From [Ruminococcus] torques ATCC 27756 (GTDB lineage: Bacteria; Bacillota; Clostridia; Lachnospirales; Lachnospiraceae): 64,000 bases of DNA. Position numbers and translations under genes: made by a program. The notes beneath the pieces were generated by a model. It saw only the letters and a list, made by a program, of their open reading frames with translations. It was not told the origin of the DNA and ran no database searches. Shown here in pieces: positions 7,365 to 15,733 of this stretch (the first letter of the stretch is position 1; each line of letters begins with the position of its first letter). The DNA lies in NCBI RefSeq assembly GCF_000153925.1, contig NZ_DS264364.1:25086-89085 (forward strand), read 5' to 3'.

Positions 7365-8455
7365 TGCCGGTATTTAAGAATGAGGACAATGGAACATGGT
7401 ATGTGATGGCAAGGTATGTGAACTGGAAAGGCGAGCGTAGGCAGAAATGTAAACGTGGTTTTGCTACCAAGAAAGAAGCACAGGAATGGGAGCGGATGTT
7501 CCAGTTACAGAATGCTTCTGACCTTGATATGAGTTTTGAAGCCTTTACCGAATTGTATATCCGGGATGTGAAAACACGTCTGAAGGAGAACACATGGCTG
7601 ACAAAGGAGCATATCATCCGCACGAAGATACTTCCGTATTTCGGAAAGTTAAGGATTAGCGAGATTTCCACAAAAGAGATTATCACATGGCAGAATGAAC
7701 TGCTTGCCTATCGGGATGAGAAGAAAAAGCCATACTCACAGACCTATCTAAAAACGCTGCACAATCAACTGTCAGCCATATTTAATCATGCGGTACGTTA
7801 CTATGAGCTGCGTTCCAATCCTGCCGCAAAAGTAGGAAATATGGGAAGTGAGGAACACAAGGAAATGCTGTTTTGGACAAAAGAAGAATACAAGAAATTC
7901 TCTTTTGAAATGATGGACAAACCAGTTTCCTTTTACGCTTTTGAAATGCTCTATTGGTGCGGTATCCGAGAAGGAGAACTTCTTGCACTGACCGCAGCCG
8001 ATTTCGATTTTGAGAAAGAAACCGTCAGAATCAATAAATCTTATCAGCGGCTACACGGAGAAGATGTGATTACCACACCGAAAACAAAGAAAAGCAACCG
8101 CATGATCAAAATGCCGAAGTTTCTTTGTGAGGAAATGCAGGAATATCTGAGTATGCTTTACGGATTAAAGAAGAAAGACCGTATCTTTACAGTCACAAAA
8201 AGTTATCTCCATCACGAGATGGACAGAGGGGCAAATGCCGCAGGGGTAAAGCGTATCCGCATTCACGATCTCCGTCACAGTCATATAAGTTTGCTCATTG
8301 ATATGGGCTTTTCAGCGGTGGCGATTGCAGACCGTGTGGGGCATGAAAGCATTGACATCACTTACCAGTACGCTCATCTGTTCCCGTCAAAACAGACGGA
8401 AATGGCAGATAGATTAGATGATTTAGGGAAAGGAGAGGTTGAAAATGTCAGCTAA
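7364..8455 (+). CDS. int: Tyrosine integrase of the guaA-targeting element
   Basis: This 363-residue recombinase has an N-terminal arm-binding AP2-like domain (NGTWYVMARYVNWKGERRQK), a SAM-like core-binding domain (about 60-165) and a catalytic domain. The catalytic residues are visible: Arg202 (YWCGIREGELLAL), Lys in TPKTKKSNR, His301 and Arg304 (IHDLRHSH), His327 (GHESID) and the nucleophile Tyr336 (YQYAHL). All are present, so it should be active. It integrates into the guaA 3' end, judged from its place next to attL. It is translationally coupled to xis upstream, and its end overlaps the mob gene. Confidence 0.95.
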   Translation: MPVFKNEDNGTWYVMARYVNWKGERRQKCKRGFATKKEAQEWERMFQLQNASDLDMSFEAFTELYIRDVKTRLKENTWLTKEHIIRTKILPYFGKLRISEISTKEIITWQNELLAYRDEKKKPYSQTYLKTLHNQLSAIFNHAVRYYELRSNPAAKVGNMGSEEHKEMLFWTKEEYKKFSFEMMDKPVSFYAFEMLYWCGIREGELLALTAADFDFEKETVRINKSYQRLHGEDVITTPKTKKSNRMIKMPKFLCEEMQEYLSMLYGLKKKDRIFTVTKSYLHHEMDRGANAAGVKRIRIHDLRHSHISLLIDMGFSAVAIADRVGHESIDITYQYAHLFPSKQTEMADRLDDLGKGEVENVS

Positions 8456-8780
8456 GAACAGGGATAACAAAAATCGTTGGAGAAACATTACGGTAGGGTT
8501 TCGGGTATCTCCCGAAGAAAATGAACTTATTAACAAGGCGGTTGCCTTATCGGGATTGCCAAAACAGGAATACTGTTACCGCCGCTGTTTGAATCAGGAT
8601 GTGGTGGTACAGGGCAATCCGAGAGTGTATAAGGCACTCAAACTAGAACTTGATTCTGTCCTTACAGAGTTAAAAAGGATTGAAGCGGGAAACAGCGTGG
8701 ATGAGGAACTGATGAATGTAATTGAACTGATTTCCATTATTCTTGGCGGTCTGAAAGGAGAGGATGAGAATGGAAAATAA
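8445..8780 (+). CDS. MobC-like relaxosome accessory protein
   Basis: This 111-residue protein starts with a basic stretch followed by a ribbon-helix-helix-like segment (RNITVGFRVSPEENELINKA) and the GLPKQEYCYRRCL motif seen in plasmid mobilization accessory proteins that help the relaxase at oriT. The ATG at 8445 follows AAAGGAGAGG and lies inside the int gene, so the genes are coupled. It overlaps the next gene too. The role in mobilization is inferred from family and from the relaxase downstream. Confidence 0.7.
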   Translation: MSAKNRDNKNRWRNITVGFRVSPEENELINKAVALSGLPKQEYCYRRCLNQDVVVQGNPRVYKALKLELDSVLTELKRIEAGNSVDEELMNVIELISIILGGLKGEDENGK

Positions 8781-9912
8781 AAAAGAAATGACTGCCCCGA
8801 ATGTATCTGTTGGCGCAGATACGGAGCAGCCGATTCAAAAAATCGCTGAAAATAGTATATACGAGTATGAAGAAAATATCAAGAGTTTTGAGGAAATGCA
8901 AAGAGAAATGCAGTTGAGTTTAGACCCCTCTTATCTCAAAGCAGTTTCCATGAATGAACTGTTTGACACCCAGTATCAGAGCAAGCCGCCGTTAATTGAC
9001 GGTCTGCTCTACCCCGGCACTTATATTTTTGCAGGTTCTCCTAAATTGGGAAAGAGTTTTCTGATGGCACAGCTTGCCTACCATGTCAGCACAGGCACAC
9101 CACTTTGGAATTATACCACCCGAAAAGGAACGGTATTGTATCTTGCCCTTGAAGATGATTACCGTCGCTTGCAGGAACGTTTGTACCGGATGTTTGGAAC
9201 AGAGAGTGCAGACAACCTTTTCTTCTCTGTTTCGGCTGGTCAGCTGGGAAAAGGATTGGATGAACAGCTTGCAAGGTTTGTGGCAGAGCATACGGACACG
9301 AAATTGATTATCATTGATACCCTTCAGAAAGTGCGTGAAGTTGGCGGAGATAATTATAGTTATGCAAACGATTATCAGATTATGGCAAGATTGAAAAGTT
9401 TTGCAGACGCCCACGGTCTTTGTATCCTGCTTGTACACCACACAAGGAAACAGACGGCGGATGATAAGTTTGATATGATTTCGGGGACAAGTGGACTGCT
9501 TGGTGCGGCAGACGGAGCGTTTCTCCTTCAGAAAGAAAAACGGACAGGCAATGCAGCAACTTTGGAAGTATCAGGCAGGGATCAGCAAGACCAAAAACTA
9601 TACCTTGTCCGTAATACGGAAACTTTGTTGTGGGAGCTGCAAAGGGCAGAAACCGAATTGTGGAAAGAGCCGCCTGAACCTTTACTGGATGAGATTGCCG
9701 AACTTGTTATGAAGGACATTTCTTCTTGGGAAGGTTCAGCAACGGAACTGGTTTCTCTGATAAAGGTAGAAATTCAGCCCCACGTTATTACAAGAAAACT
9801 GAACATTCTTTCAGGGAGATTGTATGCAGAACATGGCATTTATTATAAGAACAACCGTACCCATGATGGAAGAAAAATACGGTTTTGGAAAGACGATACG
9901 GAAACAGCGTGA
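8770..9912 (+). CDS. RepA-like AAA/RecA-fold ATPase
   Basis: A 380-residue protein whose core is a RecA/DnaB-type ATPase: Walker A GSPKLGKS at residues 89-96, VLYLALEDD, Walker B LIIIDTLQ and LLVHHTRK. This family (regulatory RepA-like) appears on mobilizable elements and small plasmids as a replicative helicase/ATPase. After the core come about 90 residues that look winged-helix-like. The start follows AAAGGAGAGGATGAGA; an ATG six bases upstream is less well spaced. The gene stops within the start of an inverted-repeat region (9909-9992) that could be its binding site. Confidence 0.82.
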   Translation: MENKKEMTAPNVSVGADTEQPIQKIAENSIYEYEENIKSFEEMQREMQLSLDPSYLKAVSMNELFDTQYQSKPPLIDGLLYPGTYIFAGSPKLGKSFLMAQLAYHVSTGTPLWNYTTRKGTVLYLALEDDYRRLQERLYRMFGTESADNLFFSVSAGQLGKGLDEQLARFVAEHTDTKLIIIDTLQKVREVGGDNYSYANDYQIMARLKSFADAHGLCILLVHHTRKQTADDKFDMISGTSGLLGAADGAFLLQKEKRTGNAATLEVSGRDQQDQKLYLVRNTETLLWELQRAETELWKEPPEPLLDEIAELVMKDISSWEGSATELVSLIKVEIQPHVITRKLNILSGRLYAEHGIYYKNNRTHDGRKIRFWKDDTETA

Positions 9913-9992
9913 CAGTTGGTGACAGTTGTGACGGTATTTTTGACAACGGGGGCAGTATTAAAATAACCGTCACAACTGTCACATACCGTCAC
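9909..9992 (+). repeat. 17-bp perfect inverted repeat with extra GTGACA boxes (origin-like)
   Basis: GTGACAGTTGTGACGGT (9919-9935) and its exact reverse complement (9966-9982) enclose a 30-bp loop. Another GTGACAGTTG lies just before (9909-9918), and TACCGTCACA just after (9983-9992). Clustered iterated boxes beside a RepA-like gene suggest a replication origin or operator. Confidence 0.55.
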
Positions 9993-10009
9993 AGAGAGGA
10001 TGGGATACG

Positions 10010-10285
10010 ATGAGAAATGTGCAAATATCACAGGAATTATTTATGCAGCTGCTCCGCTTTCATTTGATTGAAGATGAGAGTTGCGAGAAAGAAATTAAGA
10101 AGGAGTTGGAGAAAAAATTGGACAAGATGGTCATGCGTGACCTGTTTGGAAAATCAAAAACTGCACCGACAAAGGAAGAACGGGAACGGGCAAGAAAAGA
10201 ATATCTGGACAGACGTGGAACTGACAAAAGCAGAGGAAAAAACTCTGATCTGGCTTGCCGGATGGGAAGAAAGTACCGTAGATAA
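10010..10285 (+). CDS. Small conserved element protein (complexin-2-like name in databases)
   Basis: A 91-residue, highly charged, probably helical protein (RNVQISQELFMQLLRFHLIE, then alternating Glu/Lys). I recognise it only as a protein common on Firmicutes mobilizable elements, between the RepA-like and relaxase genes. Its usual ending after KEYLDRRG appears altered here. It begins after AGAGAGGATGGGATACG. The next small gene overlaps its 3' end by about 70 bases in another frame. No function can be assigned. Confidence 0.65.
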   Translation: MRNVQISQELFMQLLRFHLIEDESCEKEIKKELEKKLDKMVMRDLFGKSKTAPTKEERERARKEYLDRRGTDKSRGKNSDLACRMGRKYRR

Positions 10286-10376
10286 TCTGCTGTCAGTCAT
10301 AGAAAAAGCAGCCCGGATACGGGCAGAGAAAAAGGGCGGATACGCCCATAAATCTAAGCATGAGTCCGAGAAGTAA
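10215..10376 (+). CDS. Small element protein, overlapping GTG-start gene
   Basis: The frame from the GTG at 10215 reads VELTKAEEKTLIWLAGWEES followed by a helical, basic tail, 53 residues. The LTKAEEKTLIWLAGWEES stretch looks protein-like and resembles small proteins found before relaxases on related elements. The same frame is open from 10068, but that upstream part is an out-of-frame reading of the preceding gene. No clear ribosome site is visible, so it may depend on translational coupling. Function unknown. Confidence 0.5.
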   Translation: MELTKAEEKTLIWLAGWEESTVDNLLSVIEKAARIRAEKKGGYAHKSKHESEK

Positions 10377-10384
10377 TCGGATTT

Positions 10385-10558
10385 TGTTAAACAAAAACAA
10401 GCCCTCGGCGTTTGAGAGCGAAATACACCCATCGCACAAACTTCGTTTATGCTCGGCGTATTTCGCCCTTGCAGGGGGCAAGCCGCCGATAGGCGGATAA
10501 GTTCGTAAACAGGTGCCTATGCACCTACTCACAGTAAAGCCGGCGCAAGCCGAGAAAG
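10385..10558 (+). other. Candidate oriT upstream of the relaxase
   Basis: This non-coding stretch just before the relaxase gene is rich in short inverted repeats: CGAAATAC (10419-10426) with GTATTTCG further on, CCGCCGATAGGCGG, and GGTGCCTATGCACC. Relaxase nick regions usually sit here. The nick site itself cannot be told from sequence alone. Confidence 0.5.
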
Positions 10559-10562
10559 GAGG

Positions 10563-11993
10563 ATGCTTATAGGCAGACATTCATTTATCAGACAAAGTAA
10601 GCTGTCCGATGTGGCAGGGCGTATTGATTATATTTCCAATCCCAAAAGGCAGGAACATCTCTATGCTACCTATCAGACGGAAGGGGCAACACCTGAGTTT
10701 TGGAAAAATCTTGCAAGAGAAAATCAGTTGGATTTTAAGGCGAGAGGAACGGCAGGGAAATGTATCGAAGGGCGTGAGTTTATTATTGCACTTCCCGAAA
10801 GTTTTGTTCAGTATAGGGCAGATGATGTGGTAAGACTTTTTACGGAAACTTTCCATAAAAGATATGGCGTGGAGTGCAGCGCAGCCCTTCATCACAACAA
10901 GACAAAGACGAATTATCATATTCATCTGGTATTCAGTGAACGGAAAATGTTGGAGCAGCCCGAAGTGAAGATTGCCACCCGAAATATGTTTTATGATGAG
11001 CAGGGAAAGCATAGACGCACGAAAAAAGAGATTTTAGACGTGCAGGGAAATATCCGAGCTGGGTGCAGTATTATCCCTAAAGGGGAAGTATATGAAAGTC
11101 ATATCTTCACAAAAAAAGAGGAATGGTTTAAGAACAAAGCCTTTACCAAAGAAGTTAAAGAACTGTTTACCGATACGATTAACTGTTATGTAAAAGAAGA
11201 ATCAGAAAAACTTTCTGTATTCCAACAGGGCGGTGTTTATCTGGCAATGAAGAAAATCGGAAAGAACAATCCGAAAGCGGAGGAGATAAAGGCAGACAAT
11301 GCGGCAAGGCAGGAATGGAATCGGACAGTTGATGTGGCATTGGTTGAGGGTGTTCCTGAAGAAGATATTTTGAAGATTAAGCAGGAAAAAATCACAGACG
11401 AAACGCTGCAATCTATCAGGACACACGGTTGGCTGCCGGATATGTTCCGTCAGATTATCCGAGGAGCAAAAGACTTTTTACAGGAGGTGATTTTCAAATT
11501 TAAGCTGCCGCCAAGAACTGTGCCAAAGATTGACTTGCAGGAATGGAAGGATATGCAGAAGCTCATGTATGAATTACAGGGACAGTCAAGGGAGATAAAA
11601 CGCACACAACAGGATATTTCTTCTTTGAAAAAGCAACTGTCAGAGTTACGAGGACTATTTAAAGGCAAAGAACGAAAATCTCTGGAAGGGAAAATTGAGC
11701 TGTTAGAGGATTTGGAAAAGCGTTTGCACAGGAGTATGGGGCGGATCGTAAAACGGGAAGGTTATCCCAATGTGCAATCCTTTCAGAAGGTTTATAACAA
11801 GGCAGAAGAACTGATTATGGAATACAATGAAGAACTGAGAGCGTGGAAAAATCAGACGAAACCGAAGAAAGAGAATCCGTTAGAACAGCCCCAAAAAGCG
11901 AGTGTACTGGAAAAATTGCACCGCTATCAGCAGGAAGGCAGGCAGCAACCGAAACGGTCAGTTAAGAAAAAATCTATGGATAGAGAACGATAA
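10563..11993 (+). CDS. MobA/MobL-family relaxase
   Basis: A 476-residue DNA relaxase that would nick oriT and pilot the strand during conjugative mobilization. The N-terminal ~220 residues hold the relaxase core, with the metal-binding His119-x-His121 in NYHIHLVFSER. The C-terminal half is a long coiled coil (SREIKRTQQDISSLKKQLSE) and a basic tail. The annotated ATG directly abuts AAAGGAGG, which is too close; an ATA two codons downstream is better spaced, so the exact start is uncertain. The element lacks transfer-apparatus genes, so it must borrow them from a co-resident conjugative element. Confidence 0.9.
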   Translation: MLIGRHSFIRQSKLSDVAGRIDYISNPKRQEHLYATYQTEGATPEFWKNLARENQLDFKARGTAGKCIEGREFIIALPESFVQYRADDVVRLFTETFHKRYGVECSAALHHNKTKTNYHIHLVFSERKMLEQPEVKIATRNMFYDEQGKHRRTKKEILDVQGNIRAGCSIIPKGEVYESHIFTKKEEWFKNKAFTKEVKELFTDTINCYVKEESEKLSVFQQGGVYLAMKKIGKNNPKAEEIKADNAARQEWNRTVDVALVEGVPEEDILKIKQEKITDETLQSIRTHGWLPDMFRQIIRGAKDFLQEVIFKFKLPPRTVPKIDLQEWKDMQKLMYELQGQSREIKRTQQDISSLKKQLSELRGLFKGKERKSLEGKIELLEDLEKRLHRSMGRIVKREGYPNVQSFQKVYNKAEELIMEYNEELRAWKNQTKPKKENPLEQPQKASVLEKLHRYQQEGRQQPKRSVKKKSMDRER

Positions 11994-12010
11994 GAAAGGT
12001 GGAAACGATT

Positions 12011-12313
12011 ATGAAGAAAACAATATTTGAAGAAATGGGCGGCATTTATATCAGACACGGGGATTATCTTATCCCCTGTCTTACCTTGCCGGAGGAAGAA
12101 GAACAGAGATTTATCGGTGTATGGGGACAAAGGCATAAACGCTATTTGAAAGAACATAAGAGAGCGGCTTATATTACTCTGCTTACAAGTGGCAGGCTGA
12201 ATAGTTATCTTGCAGATATAGAAGAACAGGCACAAGAACGCTTTGAAAGGATTGTAGAGCAGATGAAACAGGCGCAGGGGGCAGGGGATTACAGAATAGT
12301 TAAAGGCAGATGA
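12011..12313 (+). CDS. tnpV: Transposon-encoded protein TnpV
   Basis: A 100-residue small basic protein of the TnpV family: GGIYIRHGDYLIPCLTLPEE, then GVWGQRHKRYLKEHKRA and LTSGRLNSYLADI. TnpV is carried by Tn4451-like and other Firmicutes mobilizable elements; its function is not known. The ATG follows GAAAGGTGGAAACGATT. It is the last gene of the element, about 230 bp before the right attachment core. Confidence 0.85.
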   Translation: MKKTIFEEMGGIYIRHGDYLIPCLTLPEEEEQRFIGVWGQRHKRYLKEHKRAAYITLLTSGRLNSYLADIEEQAQERFERIVEQMKQAQGAGDYRIVKGR

Positions 12314-12426
12314 TACCTTAAAATGGATAGGGAGAATGAGTAATATACAAACGTGTGCGAGGGAGATTGTGGATAATGAGATGATTTATCAATAAGAAAA
12401 GGTGTATGGTGGAAAGCAAGTCTGAA

Positions 12427-12560
12427 AACAAAATGATAATATTAGCTCGTATAGGCAGGATAATATGGATAAATCAAATAATCAAAAGAACTATAAACAC
12501 GATAACGAATAATATATAAACAAAATTGATTAGGCGTTGTCAGATTCGAATAACAGACAG
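12427..12560 (+). repeat. Right-end repeat, copy 1 (end of the mobilizable element)
   Basis: This stretch is about 85% identical to 16502-16636 by eye, including a long shared run around GGCAGGATAATATGGATAAA. It ends in the guaA-type core TTCGAATAA (12545-12553) followed by CAGACAGAA. It contains a degenerate double box TGAAAAC-n4-TGATAAT at 12423-12440. No gene lies in 12314-12640. Confidence 0.75.
12545..12553 (+). other. Attachment core between the two islands
   Basis: TTCGAATAA as at the guaA stop codon. To its left is the right-end repeat of the mobilizable element; to its right is the hcp cassette. Confidence 0.65.
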
Positions 12561-12562
12561 AA

Positions 12563-12600
12563 AACCTCGGATGCCCATTTTACAAGGGTTTCCGAGGTTT
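12563..12600. terminator. Bidirectional terminator after hcp
   Basis: AACCTCGG pairs with CCGAGGTT around the GCCC/GGGT inner arms. It lies between the attachment core and the hcp 3' end and could serve both strands. Confidence 0.6.
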
Positions 12601-12640
12601 CTTTATGCCTGTTGGATCTATTTTTTTGACGGAGTATTAT

Positions 12641-14281
12641 TTATGCGTTAATACCGAAAAACTTCTCCATATCCTCTTCCACGGTGCCAATTCCTGCAAT
12701 GCCGAAGTTCTCGACCAAGACCTTTGCAACATTCGGGCTGAGAAATGCCGGAAGTGTAGGGCCAAGGTGGATATTCTTCACACCAAGATATAAAAGAGCC
12801 AGAAGAACGATAACAGCTTTTTGCTCGTACCATGCGATATTATAGATAATTGGCAGATCGTTAATATCGTCAAGCCCAAAGACCTCTTTGAGTTTCAAGG
12901 CGATTACAGCAAGGGAATAGGAATCATTGCATTGACCTGCATCCAGAATACGCGGGATGCCATTGATATCGCCTAAAGACAACTTGTTATATTTATATTT
13001 TGCACAACCGGCAGTAAGGATGACAGCGTCCTTCGGCAGAGCCTTAGCAAATTCTGTATAGTAGTCGCGGCTCTTTGCTCGACCATCACAGCCCGCCATA
13101 ACCACAAACTTTTTGATTGCACCGCTTTTTACAGCTTCTACAACTTTATCTGCCAAAGCCAGAACCTGCGCATGGGCAAATCCGCCGATGATTTCACCGG
13201 TTTCGATTTCACTCGGAGCGACACATTTTTTTGCATGCTCAATAATCGCAGAAAAATTTTTTTGTTCGCCAATTTCTCCCGGAATATGTGTACATCCCGG
13301 ATATCCCGCAGCGCCGGTAGTGTAAAGTCTGTTTTTGTAACTATCCTTAGGAGGAACAATGCAGTTGGTTGTCATTAGAATAGGACCGTTAAAGGATTCA
13401 AATTCTTCTTTTTGTTTCCACCAAGCATTCCCATAATTACCAACAAAGTTAGGATATTTTTTGAAAGCGGGATAATAATGAGCTGGCAACATCTCGGAAT
13501 GCGTATACACATCCACTCCAGTTCCCTGTGTCTGTTCTAACAGCATTTCCAAATCGCGCAGGTCGTGGCCGGATACCAGAATGCCGGGGTTCTTTCTGAC
13601 ACCGATATTTACCTTTGTAATTTCGGGGTTTCCATAGCTGTCTGTGTTAGCCTTATCCAGCATTGCCATACCGGATACTCCGTATTTTCCTGTTTCCATT
13701 GTTAGAGCAATCAGATCTTCTACACTAAGGTTGTCATTCAGCGTGGCAGCCAGTGCTTTCTGAAGAAATGCGTCAACTTCATCGTTGTCCTTCAACAGCA
13801 CATTTGCGTGCTTCGAGTAAGCGGAAAGTCCCTTCAAACCGTAGGTGATTAACTCGCGCAGAGAGCGAATATCCTCGTTTTCGGTAGAAAGAACACCGAC
13901 AGTTCTGGCTTTTTCTTCCCAGTTTTCAGATCCGTTCCATTTTGCGGCTTCAGGCAGAACAGTCAGATTGGTAACTTGCTTTAGCAGAACTTCCTTTTCG
14001 GTCAGTGTAGCACGGATTCTTGATTCAATGCTCTCTTTATCAAAATTTGCGTTGGTAATGGTAGTGAACAGATTCAGAGTAATCAAGTGATTGATTTTGG
14101 CAGATACCTGCTTACCTTCCTGACGCAATGCAGTCGTAATAGCCGAAATTCCTTTTGTGACATAGACCAACAGATCCTGCATGGCCGCTACATCAGGTTT
14201 CTTTCCGCATACGCCGGACATGGTGCAGCCCTTGCACCCGGCGGTTTCCTGACACTGATAGCAAAACATTTTTTGTTCCAT
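12641..14281 (-). CDS. hcp: Hybrid-cluster protein (hydroxylamine reductase)
   Basis: A 546-residue cytoplasmic Fe-S protein that reduces hydroxylamine and/or NO and acts in nitrosative stress defence. The N-terminal cysteines [20 protein letters not shown] bind the first cluster. Ligands of the hybrid cluster appear as [41 protein letters not shown] and DAGQCND. It is the last gene of a minus-strand operon (Fe-S protein, cupin, ferredoxin, hcp). The ferredoxin just upstream is the likely electron donor. The divergent Crp/Fnr regulator probably controls the set. TAGGAGG precedes the start. Confidence 0.95.
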   Translation of the reverse strand: MEQKMFCYQCQETAGCKGCTMSGVCGKKPDVAAMQDLLVYVTKGISAITTALRQEGKQVSAKINHLITLNLFTTITNANFDKESIESRIRATLTEKEVLLKQVTNLTVLPEAAKWNGSENWEEKARTVGVLSTENEDIRSLRELITYGLKGLSAYSKHANVLLKDNDEVDAFLQKALAATLNDNLSVEDLIALTMETGKYGVSGMAMLDKANTDSYGNPEITKVNIGVRKNPGILVSGHDLRDLEMLLEQTQGTGVDVYTHSEMLPAHYYPAFKKYPNFVGNYGNAWWKQKEEFESFNGPILMTTNCIVPPKDSYKNRLYTTGAAGYPGCTHIPGEIGEQKNFSAIIEHAKKCVAPSEIETGEIIGGFAHAQVLALADKVVEAVKSGAIKKFVVMAGCDGRAKSRDYYTEFAKALPKDAVILTAGCAKYKYNKLSLGDINGIPRILDAGQCNDSYSLAVIALKLKEVFGLDDINDLPIIYNIAWYEQKAVIVLLALLYLGVKNIHLGPTLPAFLSPNVAKVLVENFGIAGIGTVEEDMEKFFGINA

Positions 14282-14360
14282 AATATACCTCCTAAAAACT
14301 ATTAAAATTTGAAATAATGTGGTTTCTTCTCAATCAAAAAAGCATATAGACGCGTTTGAA

Positions 14361-14552
14361 TTAATCTTCCCAGGCGATTGCAGACACAGGACACGAGTCG
14401 ATGGCCTCCTGTACAGCACCTTGATTTTCAGCGTTTGCTGGTTGATACGCTTCCGCCTTTCCCTGCTCGTTCATACGGAAAACTTCGTCGCAGATCCCAC
14501 AGCAAAGCCCACAGCCAATGCAGAGATCCTTATCTACTTTTGTTGCTTTCAT
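14361..14552 (-). CDS. 4Fe-4S ferredoxin
   Basis: A 63-residue ferredoxin with the cluster motif CIGCGLCCGIC and a distal CPVSAI proline-cysteine, the pattern of monocluster ferredoxins; an extra Cys is present within the first motif. It lies between the cupin gene and hcp on the same strand and probably passes electrons to Hcp. The start is the ATG after GAAGGTGATTTT; an in-frame ATG seven codons upstream is not supported by a ribosome site. Confidence 0.88.
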   Translation of the reverse strand: MKATKVDKDLCIGCGLCCGICDEVFRMNEQGKAEAYQPANAENQGAVQEAIDSCPVSAIAWED

Positions 14553-14585
14553 AAAATCACCTTCCTTTGTCAATTTTGCGTTTGA

Positions 14586-14918
14586 TTAAAATACAACTAC
14601 TAAAAGCATCTTGAACGCTTCCTGCCCATATACCGCATGGGGATGGCCTGCTGGCATGACAATAGATTCTCCTTCGTGCAGCAGATATTCAACGCCATCA
14701 ATCGTGATTTTTCCGATACCATCCAAGCAGGTGACGAAGGCGTCCCCACCCGATTCATGGGTGCTGATCTCTTCGCCCTTTGCGAATGAGAACAGGGTAA
14801 TACTTACTGCCTGGTTTTGTGTCAAAGTTTTGCTGACAACCTGCCCCTCCTGATAAGAAATTTGTTCTCTCAGCGTCAGTACTTCTGATTGAGCAATGTT
14901 TTTCATTTTTTTACTCAT
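14586..14918 (-). CDS. Cupin-domain protein
   Basis: A 110-residue single-cupin protein. Motif 1 is ISTHESGGDAFVTCLDGIG and motif 2 PAGHPHAVYG; His, Glu-like and His metal ligands are present. Small cupins like this accompany hcp operons in Clostridia, but the bound metal and substrate are not known. The start follows AAAAGGAGAGATACT. The gene overlaps neither neighbour; the Fe-S protein gene ends 13 bases before it. Confidence 0.85.
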   Translation of the reverse strand: MSKKMKNIAQSEVLTLREQISYQEGQVVSKTLTQNQAVSITLFSFAKGEEISTHESGGDAFVTCLDGIGKITIDGVEYLLHEGESIVMPAGHPHAVYGQEAFKMLLVVVF

Positions 14919-14931
14919 AGTATCTCTCCTT

Positions 14932-15642
14932 TTATTCCCAAATTTTACCATCCAACGAAATCGTAACAATCTGCCAAGGAATGAATTTTCCGCTTGCCTG
15001 CAACGCTTTTTTGGCAGCTAATTCCAGTCCGCCGCAGCAGGGAACTTCCATGCGTACAACCGTCACACTTTGAATGTTGTTGTTTTGAATGATCTGCGTC
15101 AGCTTTTCGCTGTAGTCTATGCTGTCAAGCTTTGGACAGCCGATAATCGTAATTTTCCCACGCATGAAATCCTCGTGCATTCTGGCATAGGCGTATGCAC
15201 TGCAATCCGCTGCAATTAACAATTTTGCGCCGTCAAAATATAGTGCATTAGTCGGTACCAGTTTGATTTGGCATGGCCATTGTCCCAACTGTGATTCTGT
15301 CTGTACCCGGGCAGAAGGAGTTGTTTCTTGTGAATGTTGAATACGCTGCATTCGACTGCCGGGGCAGCCTGTATGGGGAACAGCGGCATGATTGCTTTTC
15401 GCTTTTTTCCTCATATTTTCCTGCACAGCTTTTTCATCATAGGCGGCAGCTTCTCTCTCCACAAAGGAAATTGCACCTGTCGGGCAGGTTGGCAGACAAT
15501 CTCCCAAACCATCACAATAATCATCTCGCAGAAGCGTTGCTTTGCCGTTTACCATGCCGATTGCACCCTCGTGACAAGCTTCGGCACACGCACCACATCC
15601 GTTACATTTTTCTTCATCTATTTGGATAATTCTTCGAATCAT
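14932..15642 (-). CDS. 4Fe-4S protein with C-terminal Cys-rich region
   Basis: A 236-residue protein. An N-terminal two-cluster ferredoxin domain (CNGCGACAEACHEGAI and CDGLGDCLPTCPTGAI) is followed by about 60 linker residues. The C-terminal domain has CSAYAYA, IIGCPKLD and VPCCGGLE, resembling Fe-S proteins encoded next to hcp in anaerobes. It is the first gene of the hcp operon and probably belongs to the electron supply of Hcp. A palindromic Crp/Fnr-type site lies at its promoter. Confidence 0.85.
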   Translation of the reverse strand: MIRRIIQIDEEKCNGCGACAEACHEGAIGMVNGKATLLRDDYCDGLGDCLPTCPTGAISFVEREAAAYDEKAVQENMRKKAKSNHAAVPHTGCPGSRMQRIQHSQETTPSARVQTESQLGQWPCQIKLVPTNALYFDGAKLLIAADCSAYAYARMHEDFMRGKITIIGCPKLDSIDYSEKLTQIIQNNNIQSVTVVRMEVPCCGGLELAAKKALQASGKFIPWQIVTISLDGKIWE

Positions 15643-15681
15643 TTTATACCATCCTTTCTCTTGTCTTTCTGGGCATAGTAT

Positions 15682-15718
15682 ATTATAATTAAAAATAAAA
15701 ATCTGTTGTTATAACAAC
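15682..15718 (-). promoter_or_regulatory. hcp operon promoter with Crp/Fnr-type palindrome
   Basis: A perfect 14-bp palindrome GTTGTTATAACAAC (15705-15718) lies in the divergent gap. On the minus strand TATAAT (15682-15687) is about 17 bp from it, so the palindrome occupies the -35 region, typical of class II activation by Crp/Fnr regulators. It lies about 16 bp before the regulator's own start, so it could also autoregulate that gene. Confidence 0.6.
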
Positions 15719-15733
15719 GAAAGGGCAAAAAAT

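Larger units (their letters stand above)
6228..12553 (+). mobile_element. Integrative mobilizable element inserted at the guaA 3' end
   Basis: About 6.3 kb bounded by TTCGAATAA copies. It holds a Xre regulator, excisionase-like gene, tyrosine integrase, MobC-like protein, RepA-like ATPase, two small proteins, a MobA/MobL relaxase and TnpV. There are no type IV secretion or coupling genes, so transfer would need a helper element. No resistance cargo is visible. Confidence 0.82.
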
